DNA of 64,000 bases from Flavobacterium sp. LC2016-13 (GTDB lineage: Bacteria > Bacteroidota > Bacteroidia > Flavobacteriales > Flavobacteriaceae). The translations under genes and the position numbers were made by a program. Numbering within the stretch: the first letter of the stretch is position 1; every line of letters starts with the position of its first letter. The stretch covers positions 558,001 through 622,000 of the forward strand of contig NZ_WMDQ01000002.1 of the NCBI RefSeq assembly GCF_009707955.1, read 5' to 3'. Under the pieces are notes generated by a model. The model worked only from the letters and a program-made list of their open reading frames with translations. It had not been told where the DNA came from and did not search any database. Of this stretch, positions 7,937 through 16,573 are shown piece after piece.

Positions 7937-9271
7937 ATGTCTAAACAATTCTCAGCATTAGGAATTTCAGCACCAATTTTAAAAGCTTTAAGCGAATTGA
8001 ACATTGTTGAACCAACAGAAATTCAACAAAAAACAATTCCTTTACTTTTATCTGAAACTCATGATGTTGTTGGTTTAGCCAAAACGGGAACGGGAAAAAC
8101 AGCCGCTTTCGGATTGCCTTTGTTACAATTAATAGATGTAGCATCTCCAATTGTTCAGGCAGTAATTTTGGTACCAACGAGAGAACTTGGACAACAAATA
8201 TTTAGAAATTTAGAAGATTTCGGAAAACATATTCCGAATATATCTATAGCTTCAACTTGTGGTGGAATCCCAATAAAGCCACAAATTGAGCGTTTATCGC
8301 AACCAACTCATATTGTTGTAGCAACACCGGGACGTTTAATCGATTTGATTCAGCGTAAAGCAATTGATTTAAAACAAACACAATATTTAGTTTTGGATGA
8401 AGCCGATGAAATGGTTTCGATCCTAAAAGAAAGTCTTGACGAAATCGTTGCCGAACTTCCTAAAAAACACAGAACTTTATTGTTTTCGGCTACTTTACCC
8501 GGAACAATTAAACAATTGATTCAGAATTACTTAAATAAAAATGTAGTTCAGGTTAGTGCCAGCATGGAAACTGTTGGTAACCAGGGAATTGATCACGAAT
8601 ATATTGTTGTTGACCCAATTGAAAAATTAGATGTTTTAATGCATTTTTTGAATTCAAAAGATGGAGAACGTGGTATTATTTTCTGTAAAACAAAAGCTGC
8701 AGTCAATAAACTGGCTAAAAACCTGGCTATAAATCGTTTCTCTTCGGGAGCACTTCACGGAAGTTTATCTCAGGGAATTCGTGACAGAATCATGGAGCAA
8801 TTTCGCGAGGGACATATTAATATTTTGGTAGCTACAGATTTAGCAGCAAGAGGAATTGACGTTAAGGAAATCTCTTATGTTGTAAATTATCATTTGCCTG
8901 ACACGTACGAAAACTACGTTCACCGAAGCGGAAGAACGGCTAGGGCAGGAGCTAAAGGGCTTTCACTAACGGTTTTACAGCAAGAAGAATTAGTGGAGAT
9001 TCCGGAATTTGAAAAAGAATTGGGATTGAAATTTACTGAATTCAAAAAACCTTCGGCAGTAAGTTTAGAAGAAAATAATACGCTTTTATGGGCGAAACAA
9101 ATCTTCAAAACAAAGCCAAATCACGATATTTCAACTGATTTGAAAACAAAGGTAAAAACGGTTTTTCATCATCTTACCAAAGATGAATTAATTGAAAAAT
9201 TATTAGCCAATTATGTTTTGCAAAACAAGGTTGAAATAACTGAAAAGCCTGTTAAAAAATTCAAAAAGTAA
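7937..9271 (+). CDS. DEAD-box ATP-dependent RNA helicase
   Basis: A 444-aa RNA helicase for ribosome assembly or mRNA turnover, probably cold-relevant (family knowledge). The Q motif has FSALGIS with Q30; AKTGTGKT is at 48-55, PTREL at 80-84, DEAD at 154-157, SAT at 184-186, ARGID near 304-308 and HRSGRTARAG at 329-338. All core motifs are intact. The tail after about residue 365 is short and lysine-rich (KPVKKFKK), a common non-specific RNA-binding extension. The 201-bp spacer upstream contains only nested repeats, so I see no operon with the upstream helicase. Confidence 0.95.
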   Translation: MSKQFSALGISAPILKALSELNIVEPTEIQQKTIPLLLSETHDVVGLAKTGTGKTAAFGLPLLQLIDVASPIVQAVILVPTRELGQQIFRNLEDFGKHIPNISIASTCGGIPIKPQIERLSQPTHIVVATPGRLIDLIQRKAIDLKQTQYLVLDEADEMVSILKESLDEIVAELPKKHRTLLFSATLPGTIKQLIQNYLNKNVVQVSASMETVGNQGIDHEYIVVDPIEKLDVLMHFLNSKDGERGIIFCKTKAAVNKLAKNLAINRFSSGALHGSLSQGIRDRIMEQFREGHINILVATDLAARGIDVKEISYVVNYHLPDTYENYVHRSGRTARAGAKGLSLTVLQQEELVEIPEFEKELGLKFTEFKKPSAVSLEENNTLLWAKQIFKTKPNHDISTDLKTKVKTVFHHLTKDELIEKLLANYVLQNKVEITEKPVKKFKK

Positions 9272-9353
9272 TATTTTAGAATGCTGTTTTTCCTGATTTG
9301 TGTTGTATTTTTATAAGTTATTTTAAACTTTCAAAATACAACATACATTATCT

Positions 9354-9878
9354 ATGGAAACTATTGAAATTCGAAAAATAGCTTTAAACGAGATTGATCA
9401 ATTGCAAAAAATTGGCCGACAAACTTTTTATGATACTTTTTCAGAATCAAATTCTGAGGAAAATATGAAAAGCTATTTGGATGAGAAATTCTCTAATGAA
9501 AAACTGACTGCAGAACTTACCAATAAAGACTCTGAATTTTATTTCGCTATTCTGCAAAATGAAATAATTGGTTACTTAAAAATCAATTTTGGAGATTCAC
9601 AAACAGAATTAAAAGACAATAAAGCGCTTGAAATTGAGCGTATCTACGTTTTAAAAGAATTTCACGGAAAGCATGTTGGGCAATTACTTTACGAAAAAGC
9701 AATTGAGATCGCCAAAAGCAAAAATTCTCAATATGTTTGGTTAGGAGTTTGGGAAGAAAACTACAGAGCTGCTCGTTTTTATAAAAAAAATGGTTTTGTC
9801 GAATTTGACAAACATATTTTTAAACTGGGAAATGACGAGCAAACGGATCTTATGATGAAACTTAAACTGACAAATTAA
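9354..9878 (+). CDS. GNAT family N-acetyltransferase (PaiA-like)
   Basis: A 174-aa acetyltransferase transferring acetyl from acetyl-CoA to an amine. The N-terminal IRKIALNEIDQLQKIGRQTFYDTF segment and the RIYVLKEFHGKHVGQLLYEKA acetyl-CoA loop resemble the B. subtilis PaiA spermidine/spermine acetyltransferase branch. ARFYKKNGFVEF near 140-150 is the usual GNAT beta-6/beta-7 signature. Polyamine specificity is a guess from resemblance. It stands alone between the RNA helicase and ndh. Confidence 0.85.
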   Translation: METIEIRKIALNEIDQLQKIGRQTFYDTFSESNSEENMKSYLDEKFSNEKLTAELTNKDSEFYFAILQNEIIGYLKINFGDSQTELKDNKALEIERIYVLKEFHGKHVGQLLYEKAIEIAKSKNSQYVWLGVWEENYRAARFYKKNGFVEFDKHIFKLGNDEQTDLMMKLKLTN

Positions 9879-9993
9879 TTTTAAAAATAAAACTTAAAAA
9901 GGGGTTTTGTATGTGGAATTATAATGTTAAATTTATAAAGCTGCGAGAAGCAGAATAGTTTTACTCATAAAACCTATTTAATAAATAATATAT

Positions 9994-11262
9994 ATGAAAA
10001 TAGTCATTATTGGAGGTGGTTTTGCAGGTATAAATCTTGCAAAAGAACTTGTCAACCAGCCAGAAATACAAGTAACACTTGTAGACAAAAACAATTATAA
10101 TTTTTTTCCACCACTAATATATCAGGTTGCTACCGCTTTTTTAGAGCCTTCCAGTATCAGTTATCCTTTCAGAAAATTTTTTGCAGGTAAAAAGAACCTT
10201 CAGTTTCGTTTGGGCGAATTACTATCTGTAGTTCCTGCAGAGAATAAAATAATCCTTAACAACGGCGAATTAAATTACGATTATTTGGTTTTTGCCACCG
10301 GCGCAGAAACAAGTTATTTTGGTATGGAAAACGTAATGAAAAACGCCATTCCGATGAAAACCTTAAATGATGCCATCGAAATGCGTAATGCGTTACTTAA
10401 AAACCTTGAAAAAGCCGCCATTACTAAAGATATTCGTAAACGTCGTAAATTATTAACTATTGTTGTTGCCGGTGGAGGCCCAACAGGAGTAGAAGTTTCA
10501 GGAATGTTTGCTGAAATGCGAAAAAATATTTTATTGAGAGAATATCCGGAACTGGAAACATCTGCGAGTAATGTTTATTTAGTTGATGGAGGAGATGCGC
10601 TACTTTCACCAATGAGTGAAGCTTCTCAAAAAGACACGCTTGAGGCGCTTACAAAATTAGGTGTTGTAGTCAAACTACATACACGAGTTACTGATTATGT
10701 TGATGATACTGTATTTTTTGAAAATGGAGAAACAATCAAAACCAAAAACTTAATTTGGGCGGCGGGAGTTTCAGCTAAAATTTTTGAAGGAATTCCAAAA
10801 GAAAGCTACGGTCGCGGTCGACGTATGGCAACAGATCAGCATAATAAAGTAAATGGTCTTGAAAATATTTATGCCATTGGAGATACAGCAATTTTAGCCG
10901 GAGATAAAAATTTCCCTGACGGACATCCGCAAGTGGCTCAGGTTGCTATTCAGCAAGGATTAAATTTAGCCAAAAACTTTAAAGCAATCGTAAAGAATAA
11001 ACCTCTTAAAGCATTCGCTTACAATGATAAAGGTTCTATGGCAATTATAGGAAAAAACAAAGCTGTTGTAGATTTACCAAGTCCAAAATGGCATTTCAAA
11101 GGATTTTTTGCCTGGGTAATCTGGTTGTTTATTCACTTGATTTCATTAATAACTTATAGAAACAGATTAAATACTTTTTGGAATTGGATGGTGGCTTATT
11201 TCGCAAGAGATCAATCTCTTAGAATGATTATCAGACCGGATAAAAAACAGGAAATAAATTAA
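9994..11262 (+). CDS. ndh: Type II NADH:quinone oxidoreductase
   Basis: A single-subunit, non-proton-pumping NADH dehydrogenase feeding electrons from NADH through FAD to menaquinone at the cytoplasmic face. Of 422 aa, the FAD-binding GGGFAGIN is at 7-14 and the NAD-binding GGGPTGVEVSG at 160-170, with the second FAD motif IYAIGDTA near 290. The C-terminal 70 residues contain the aromatic and hydrophobic helix FFAWVIWLFIHLISLI used by NDH-2 for membrane attachment. A strong terminator follows 20 bp after the stop, so it is monocistronic. Confidence 0.93.
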   Translation: MKIVIIGGGFAGINLAKELVNQPEIQVTLVDKNNYNFFPPLIYQVATAFLEPSSISYPFRKFFAGKKNLQFRLGELLSVVPAENKIILNNGELNYDYLVFATGAETSYFGMENVMKNAIPMKTLNDAIEMRNALLKNLEKAAITKDIRKRRKLLTIVVAGGGPTGVEVSGMFAEMRKNILLREYPELETSASNVYLVDGGDALLSPMSEASQKDTLEALTKLGVVVKLHTRVTDYVDDTVFFENGETIKTKNLIWAAGVSAKIFEGIPKESYGRGRRMATDQHNKVNGLENIYAIGDTAILAGDKNFPDGHPQVAQVAIQQGLNLAKNFKAIVKNKPLKAFAYNDKGSMAIIGKNKAVVDLPSPKWHFKGFFAWVIWLFIHLISLITYRNRLNTFWNWMVAYFARDQSLRMIIRPDKKQEIN

Positions 11263-11282
11263 ATTTAAAAAATAAGAATAAA

Positions 11283-11317
11283 AAAAAATCCAGAACTTAG
11301 ATTCTGGATTTTTTTTT
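11283..11317. terminator. Bidirectional terminator between ndh and the MFS gene
   Basis: AATCCAGAA and TTCTGGATT form a 9-bp stem flanked by an A tract on the left and a T tract on the right, so it can end both convergent transcripts. Confidence 0.85.
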
Positions 11318-11326
11318 GACTCATTT

Positions 11327-11361
11327 TGTATCATTTCGAAGAAGAAGAAGAAATGACACAA
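11327..11361. repeat. Minimal remnant of the large palindrome family
   Basis: TGTATCATTTC and GAAATGACACA are terminal arms of the palindrome family, with one mismatch. They surround only a GAAGAA triplet run, so the element seems to have lost its interior. Confidence 0.5.
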
Positions 11362-11370
11362 TTATAATAA

Positions 11371-12600
11371 TTAATGCCCAACAATTACATCATCATCCGC
11401 AGACACTTCAACTTTTTCTTTGATAAAACGTTTCCCTATATTTAAAACTATAAAAGCAATAATAGTAGTTACAGTCATGATAAGAACCATTGGCGCTACA
11501 GAATCTTTTACAAAAACGCCGACAGCAAATGATGCTAAAGCTCCCAAGCCTAATTGAATAGCACCCATTAAAGCAGAAGCAATTCCTGCATTTCTGGCAA
11601 ATGGAGCCATTGTAAGTCCCGCAGTATTTGGATTTGAGATTCCTAAACAGCCTAAAAACAAAAATAACATTGCAATTGTTGTATATAATCCTAATAGGTT
11701 ATTTACAGAAAGTATCAGGAAAACAATACTTATGACAGATTGTAAAATCAATGCAGCAAAAATCATTTGTTCGCTCGAAAATCTTTTCAATAAAACAGAA
11801 TTTAATTGGCTTGAACCAATAAAACTCACAGACATAAAGGCAAAAATCCAACCGTAGATTTTGGCATCAACGTGATAAATATCCATAAATATTATAGGAG
11901 AGGCCGCTACGTATGTAAATAATCCCGAAAAAGCTATAGAACCGGTAAACGCATAAGTATAAAATTGTGGTTCTTTCAACACTTTTATAAAGCCTGAGAT
12001 AATTGGCTTTGGTTTTAATGAAACTGAAGTATCAGGTTTGTAACTATTTGGTAAACCGAATTGTGCGGCAATTAAAATAGCGATTCCCATACACATCAAT
12101 ATAAAAAATACCATATGCCAGCCAAAATCTTCTGTAACATAACCACCAATAGTTGGCGCTAACATTGGCGAAAGCCCAAGAACAAGCATTAATAATGAAA
12201 ATACTTTTGGAATATCTTTTACAGGAAACAAATCGCGAACCATTGCTACCGAAGCTACGGTCGCAGCACAGCTACCAATTGCCTGAATAAAACGCAAGAA
12301 TATAAAAGTATCAATATCAGCTACATAAACGCATCCTAAAGAAGCCAATATGTAAACCAGTAAACCAATGAATAATGGTTTTTTACGTCCGAAACGGTCT
12401 AACAATGGACCGTAAAGTAATTGTCCGGCAGAAATTCCAATAAAATAACTTGATAAACTCATCGAAACTTTAGCCACAGTGGTATGCAAATCATTTGCAA
12501 TGCCTGAAAAACCAGGTAAATACATGTCGATTGAAAAAGGACCAAGTGCTGTTAAAGAACCTAAAATAAGAATGAGTTGAATATATTTTTTTGTTGTCAT
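11371..12600 (-). CDS. Bcr/CflA-type multidrug efflux MFS transporter
   Basis: A 409-aa proton-driven drug exporter of the inner membrane. About twelve hydrophobic segments are visible. The start ALGPFSIDMYLPGFSGIA is the hallmark of the Bcr/CflA subfamily of drug:H+ antiporters, and LLYGPLLDRFGRKKPLF is the loop 2-3 MFS signature. The related E. coli protein exports bicyclomycin and sulfonamides; the substrate here is not known. It is transcribed alone, convergent with ndh, and a TATCTTTG element lies upstream. Confidence 0.92.
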   Translation of the reverse strand: MTTKKYIQLILILGSLTALGPFSIDMYLPGFSGIANDLHTTVAKVSMSLSSYFIGISAGQLLYGPLLDRFGRKKPLFIGLLVYILASLGCVYVADIDTFIFLRFIQAIGSCAATVASVAMVRDLFPVKDIPKVFSLLMLVLGLSPMLAPTIGGYVTEDFGWHMVFFILMCMGIAILIAAQFGLPNSYKPDTSVSLKPKPIISGFIKVLKEPQFYTYAFTGSIAFSGLFTYVAASPIIFMDIYHVDAKIYGWIFAFMSVSFIGSSQLNSVLLKRFSSEQMIFAALILQSVISIVFLILSVNNLLGLYTTIAMLFLFLGCLGISNPNTAGLTMAPFARNAGIASALMGAIQLGLGALASFAVGVFVKDSVAPMVLIMTVTTIIAFIVLNIGKRFIKEKVEVSADDDVIVGH

Positions 12601-12629
12601 TTTCTTAAAACTTTGCTTTTTATTTCGTG

Positions 12630-12637
12630 CAAAGATA
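12630..12637 (-). promoter_or_regulatory. -7 element TATCTTTG for the MFS gene
   Basis: An exact TAnnTTTG match on the minus strand, 30 bp upstream of the start at 12600. No clear -33 TTG was seen. Confidence 0.5.
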
Positions 12638-12745
12638 AATATTTAGTACCTTGATATATATAATAATCGCATTTATGCAAAAAATGGATATTATGTAAGT
12701 TTTAAAAATTGTTTTGAAACTATAACTATAAAAAAATTACAAATT

Positions 12746-13165
12746 ATGAAAAAATTCACCTTACTATTAGCTCTTATTTTTACAACAATGTCATTCGCTC
12801 AATCCATAACAACAAAAATTGAGGAAGCAAGTCCGGAACAATATGCATTACTTCAAAAAGTAAATCAGTATTATCCGGATATTACATTAAACAAATCTGT
12901 AACGAATTTTTATGCTGATGGGAAAATTATTGACACGAGACAAGAATTCAATTTAACAACTTCAAAATTTTCCAGCTATAAAATTGGAATTGATCCGGAT
13001 AATAAAAAATTATTATTTGAGTACGTTTCTGATGAAACCGGAAAAGTATATGGTGATGTTCAAATTTTTAGAGGAAATGCGTTAAGAACAACTTTCACAG
13101 AAAAAAACAATGAGATTAATGTTTCTTTAAACGGAAAATCTGTTTACCTTAAAAAAATCAAATAA
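12746..13165 (+). CDS. Secreted hypothetical protein, 139 aa
   Basis: A Sec signal peptide is clear (MKKFTLLLALIFTTMSFAQS, cleavage probably after SFAQ). The mature part is about 120 aa with no cysteines, and alternating charged and hydrophobic strands suggest a small beta-rich periplasmic protein. I do not recognise the family. It is followed by a terminator shared with no other gene and by another small secreted protein 87 bp on. Confidence 0.75.
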   Translation: MKKFTLLLALIFTTMSFAQSITTKIEEASPEQYALLQKVNQYYPDITLNKSVTNFYADGKIIDTRQEFNLTTSKFSSYKIGIDPDNKKLLFEYVSDETGKVYGDVQIFRGNALRTTFTEKNNEINVSLNGKSVYLKKIK

Positions 13166-13183
13166 ATTAATTTTTTAATTATT

Positions 13184-13214
13184 AAAAGCATTCGTTACGA
13201 CGGATGCTTTTTTA
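13184..13214 (+). terminator. Terminator of gene 12746-13165
   Basis: AAAAGCATTCG and CGGATGCTTTT form an 11-bp stem with one wobble pair, followed by T residues on the plus strand. Confidence 0.75.
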
Positions 13215-13216
13215 TT

Positions 13217-13224
13217 TATATTTG
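13217..13224 (+). promoter_or_regulatory. -7 element TATATTTG for gene 13253-13636
   Basis: An exact TAnnTTTG match 29 bp before the ATG at 13253, directly after the preceding terminator. Confidence 0.5.
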
Positions 13225-13252
13225 AAAATCAATTTTAAAAGTTTTCATCACA

Positions 13253-13636
13253 ATGAGAAAAATCATTCTGTTTATTTTATTTATTTCTTTTTCGGCGTAT
13301 TCTCAAGCAAATCGATTTACCGGAACCTGGAGCAATGAAAATTGCAAGGATTGCAGCAAAAAATATATTTTGAAAATTACTATGGCACAATCTAACAATA
13401 AAATTTACGGAACTGCCGAAGTTATAAGTGACAACGCTGAACTTAATAGCGGTATTATGGAAGTTACCGGGAATGTATATGTGCTTGGTGAAAAAGCCCA
13501 AATTACAATGAAATCTCCAAAAGGATCATCTGCAGGCGCGACGCTTTATGTAAATGAAGATGTGATTCAGTTTAACAAGAGTGGCGGTTCTGATTTAGTT
13601 CCAAAAGAAGTTATTTTAAAGAAATTATACGAATAA
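13253..13636 (+). CDS. Small secreted hypothetical protein, 127 aa
   Basis: A signal peptide (MRKIILFILFISFSAYSQA) is followed by a compact domain with FTGTWSNENC, YILKITMAQSNNKIYGTAEV and a closing VPKEVILKKLYE. The FTGTW start and the GTAEV strand recall lipocalin-like or DUF2147-type beta proteins, but the match is not firm. CKDC (CxxC spacing) occurs once near residue 31. It has its own -7 element, and a weak hairpin (AAAGCTA/TAGCTTT, 13636-13653) follows the stop. Confidence 0.7.
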   Translation: MRKIILFILFISFSAYSQANRFTGTWSNENCKDCSKKYILKITMAQSNNKIYGTAEVISDNAELNSGIMEVTGNVYVLGEKAQITMKSPKGSSAGATLYVNEDVIQFNKSGGSDLVPKEVILKKLYE

Positions 13637-13956
<320 letters not shown>

Positions 13957-15873
13957 ATGAATACAATTGCTGAGCATATTGCAGATTTTTTAAAAGAATA
14001 CCCGCCATTTAACAAATTAACTTTTCAGGAATTAACTGATATTGCAACCAATATTCGTGTTATTAATTTAGAAAAACATGCAGTATTGTTTCAAAACAAT
14101 GATTCTCTGCATGATAGTTTTTATGTTGTGGCTTCTGGTGTTATAAATCTAACCACTATTGCAGACGCTGAAGAAACGCTAATCAATAAATGTCATGAAG
14201 GAGATATTTTTGGTTTACGTCCGTTTTTTGCCAAAAATAACTATATGATGACGTCTAAAGCGCGTGAGGAAAGTATTGTTTATGCTATCCCAATTGCTGT
14301 ATTTAGACCTTTTGTTGCCAATAATTCAGATGTTTTAAACTTTTTACTTGAAAGTTTTGCAATAAATTCAAGACATACTAAAGACAATTTAAGTTCTAAC
14401 GGAAAATTGATTTCTGATACTTCATTTTATGTAGATCAACAGTCAGAAATGCAATATATCCAGTCGCTTACCTATAATAATTCTCCATTAAAAACAGAAC
14501 CAAACCGTATTGTTAAGGATGTTGCTATTTTAATGACAGAATCAATGGTTGATAATATTGTAGTTTGCGAAAAAAACCATCCAATTGGTATTGTTACAGA
14601 CGCTGATTTATCTTCAAAAATTGCTACAGGCCGCTATCCTATTACTGAAACCATTGACAAAATCATGTCATCGCCGGTTGTTACGGTATTAGAAAATGTT
14701 TCTTTGGCCGAAGCACAATTATTGATGCTAAAACATAATGTAACGCATTTATGTGTTACTAAAGACGGTACAAGTAAATCTGCTGTTAAAGGAATTATTT
14801 CTGAACATGATTTAATTGTAGCTCAGGCCAGTAACCCTGGTGTTTTAATTAAAGAAATCAAGCGTTCTCAACTTCCAAAAGACTTAAAACAAATACGAGA
14901 TCGTTTATCTGATTTGATTCAGAATTCGCTTCAAAAAAATATCCCACTTTCGCATGTTAGTAATATAGCGAGTGAAATTAACCTGGCTATAATCAAACGT
15001 TCTGTTGAGTTGTCTATTTTAGATTTAGGCTCTCCTCCTGCACGATTTGCATGGTTAAGTATTGGTAGTCAAGGGCGTAAAGAACAACTTTTGCTTACAG
15101 ATCAGGATAGTATTTTGATATTTGAAGATGTTACGCCAGAAAAATATAGAGACGTAAAAGATTACTTTTTAAGATTAGCAAAAAGAACTACAGCCATATT
15201 AGAAAAAGTAGGTTACGAATTATGTCCAAACGGGCACATGGGAAGCAATATGTTATGGTGTAAGTCATTGAGTGACTGGACAAAACAATATAACAGTTGG
15301 ATGAATACTCCAGGTGAAAACAGTAATGATTTAAGTAGTATTTTCTTTGATTATGAGATTGTTTTTGGTGAACCAAAAATTGAAGAAGCGATAGAAAATG
15401 TTATTTTTAAGAATGCGGTGAATAATACTTTATTCTTTGATTTTTTAGGAAACGATGCTTTAAAGAGAAATTCTCCCCTGAGTTTTTTCAAAAAATTCAT
15501 TGTTGAAGAAGAAGGCCCGAATAAAGGAAAATTTGATATTAAAACACGCGCTTTGATGCCTCTTATTGATGGTGCACGTTTATTAATTTTAAATTCAAAT
15601 ATAAAAGGGATACAAAATACCAATTTAAGATTCAAGCAGTTAGCGATAACTGACTCTAAAAATGCAGAAATATATTTAAGTTGTGCTGAAGCATTTTTAA
15701 CCCTATCAAAATTCAGAACAGTTGAAGGGTTAAAAAACGATGATTCCGGGCAATATATTAACATAAAAGAAATGTCTAAAACGGATAGAGAGAAATTAAA
15801 GAATGCCTTAACCCCAATGAAAGATCTTGAGGAATTAATTAAAAGCAAATTTCAACTTACGCAATTCTCATAA
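13957..15873 (+). CDS. cNMP-binding, CBS-pair, DUF294 nucleotidyltransferase-like protein
   Basis: A 638-aa multidomain cytoplasmic sensor. In order: a cyclic-nucleotide-binding-like fold (about 18-135), two CBS repeats (about 183-295, with IGIVTDADL and GIISEHDLIVA), and a DUF294 nucleotidyltransferase-like domain with GSQGRKEQ at 370-377 and TDQD at 381-384, matching the GlnD-type catalytic pattern. A C-terminal helical domain runs to residue 638. The motifs look intact, so nucleotidylyl transfer is plausible, but the target is unknown. The next gene starts 1 bp after its stop. In several proteobacteria this pair sits beside acetate genes, and here acs is next, convergent. Confidence 0.9.
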   Translation: MNTIAEHIADFLKEYPPFNKLTFQELTDIATNIRVINLEKHAVLFQNNDSLHDSFYVVASGVINLTTIADAEETLINKCHEGDIFGLRPFFAKNNYMMTSKAREESIVYAIPIAVFRPFVANNSDVLNFLLESFAINSRHTKDNLSSNGKLISDTSFYVDQQSEMQYIQSLTYNNSPLKTEPNRIVKDVAILMTESMVDNIVVCEKNHPIGIVTDADLSSKIATGRYPITETIDKIMSSPVVTVLENVSLAEAQLLMLKHNVTHLCVTKDGTSKSAVKGIISEHDLIVAQASNPGVLIKEIKRSQLPKDLKQIRDRLSDLIQNSLQKNIPLSHVSNIASEINLAIIKRSVELSILDLGSPPARFAWLSIGSQGRKEQLLLTDQDSILIFEDVTPEKYRDVKDYFLRLAKRTTAILEKVGYELCPNGHMGSNMLWCKSLSDWTKQYNSWMNTPGENSNDLSSIFFDYEIVFGEPKIEEAIENVIFKNAVNNTLFFDFLGNDALKRNSPLSFFKKFIVEEEGPNKGKFDIKTRALMPLIDGARLLILNSNIKGIQNTNLRFKQLAITDSKNAEIYLSCAEAFLTLSKFRTVEGLKNDDSGQYINIKEMSKTDREKLKNALTPMKDLEELIKSKFQLTQFS

Positions 15874-15874
15874 T

Positions 15875-16471
15875 ATGTTAGACTGGATTAAAAATATAAA
15901 CAAAGAACATCCTGATTTTTGGAAGGATTACGTAACCAAATTTGAAACAAAACCCAATAGATTTGTCGTTTTGTCTACCGAAACTTCTGGTTTGAATCCC
16001 GATAAAGATGTTATTTTATCTTTGGGCGCATTTTCTATTGTAGATGATAGTGTGATAATTAAGGATAGTTTTGAATCTGTTTTGCTGCAAACTAAATTTT
16101 TGCAGGATAATAATATTTCTAACGAATTTATCATTGAGAGTAAAATGATAAAAATGGAGGAAGCGGAAGCAATAGAAAAATTTATAAATTTTATTGGTAA
16201 TGCCATTTTGGTTGGTCATCATATTAATTTTGACATCGAAATGCTGAATAGCGCTTTAGAACGCCTTGATTGCGGAAGATTAAAAAACGAAGCTTTGGAT
16301 GTTGATATGATGTACAGAAAGTTAATGGATATCAATGACAAACAATTTTCATTGGATGATTTGTGTGAGATTTTTAAAATCCCGAAAAGTGACAGAAACT
16401 CTTCTTCTGAAGATGCATATAAAATTTCTCTTTTGTTTTTAAAATTAAAATCGAGATTGGGAATTAAATAA
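15875..16471 (+). CDS. DnaQ/PolC-like exonuclease-fold protein, degenerate active site
   Basis: A 198-aa RNase H-like protein of the DEDDh exonuclease fold. The first motif reads VLSTETSGLNP, with Ser34 where the first catalytic Asp belongs, although Glu36 is kept. GHHINFD gives Asp120. In the last motif RNSSSEDA, Asp180 is kept but the general-base His is Asn175. Two of five catalytic positions are therefore lost, and nuclease activity is doubtful. A 30-residue N-terminal extension (DWIKNINKEHPDFWKDY) precedes the fold. It is tightly coupled to the DUF294 gene (1-bp gap), suggesting a partner or regulator role (inference). Confidence 0.85.
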   Translation: MLDWIKNINKEHPDFWKDYVTKFETKPNRFVVLSTETSGLNPDKDVILSLGAFSIVDDSVIIKDSFESVLLQTKFLQDNNISNEFIIESKMIKMEEAEAIEKFINFIGNAILVGHHINFDIEMLNSALERLDCGRLKNEALDVDMMYRKLMDINDKQFSLDDLCEIFKIPKSDRNSSSEDAYKISLLFLKLKSRLGIK

Positions 16472-16520
16472 TCCAATGTCATTCTGACAATATTGAGAAA
16501 AAAATTATCTATTATAATAA

Positions 16521-16550
16521 AAAATGCCTCTTAAATTTAAGAGGCATTTT
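16521..16550. terminator. Bidirectional terminator between the DnaQ-like gene and acs
   Basis: A 30-nt near-continuous palindrome, AAAATGCCTCTTAA and its inverse around AT, with A and T tracts at its ends. It serves the two convergent transcripts. Confidence 0.9.
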
Positions 16551-16573
16551 TATTTCTATTTATGTCAGAGTTA

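Noticed and set aside
15351..15848. Antisense ORF of 165 codons inside the DUF294 gene
   Set aside because: Lies entirely within the C-terminal domain of a well-supported gene and has shadow-like composition.
16478..16500. Fragment of a TGTCATTCTGAC repeat after the DnaQ-like gene
   Set aside because: Only one short arm is visible, too little to call a repeat element.
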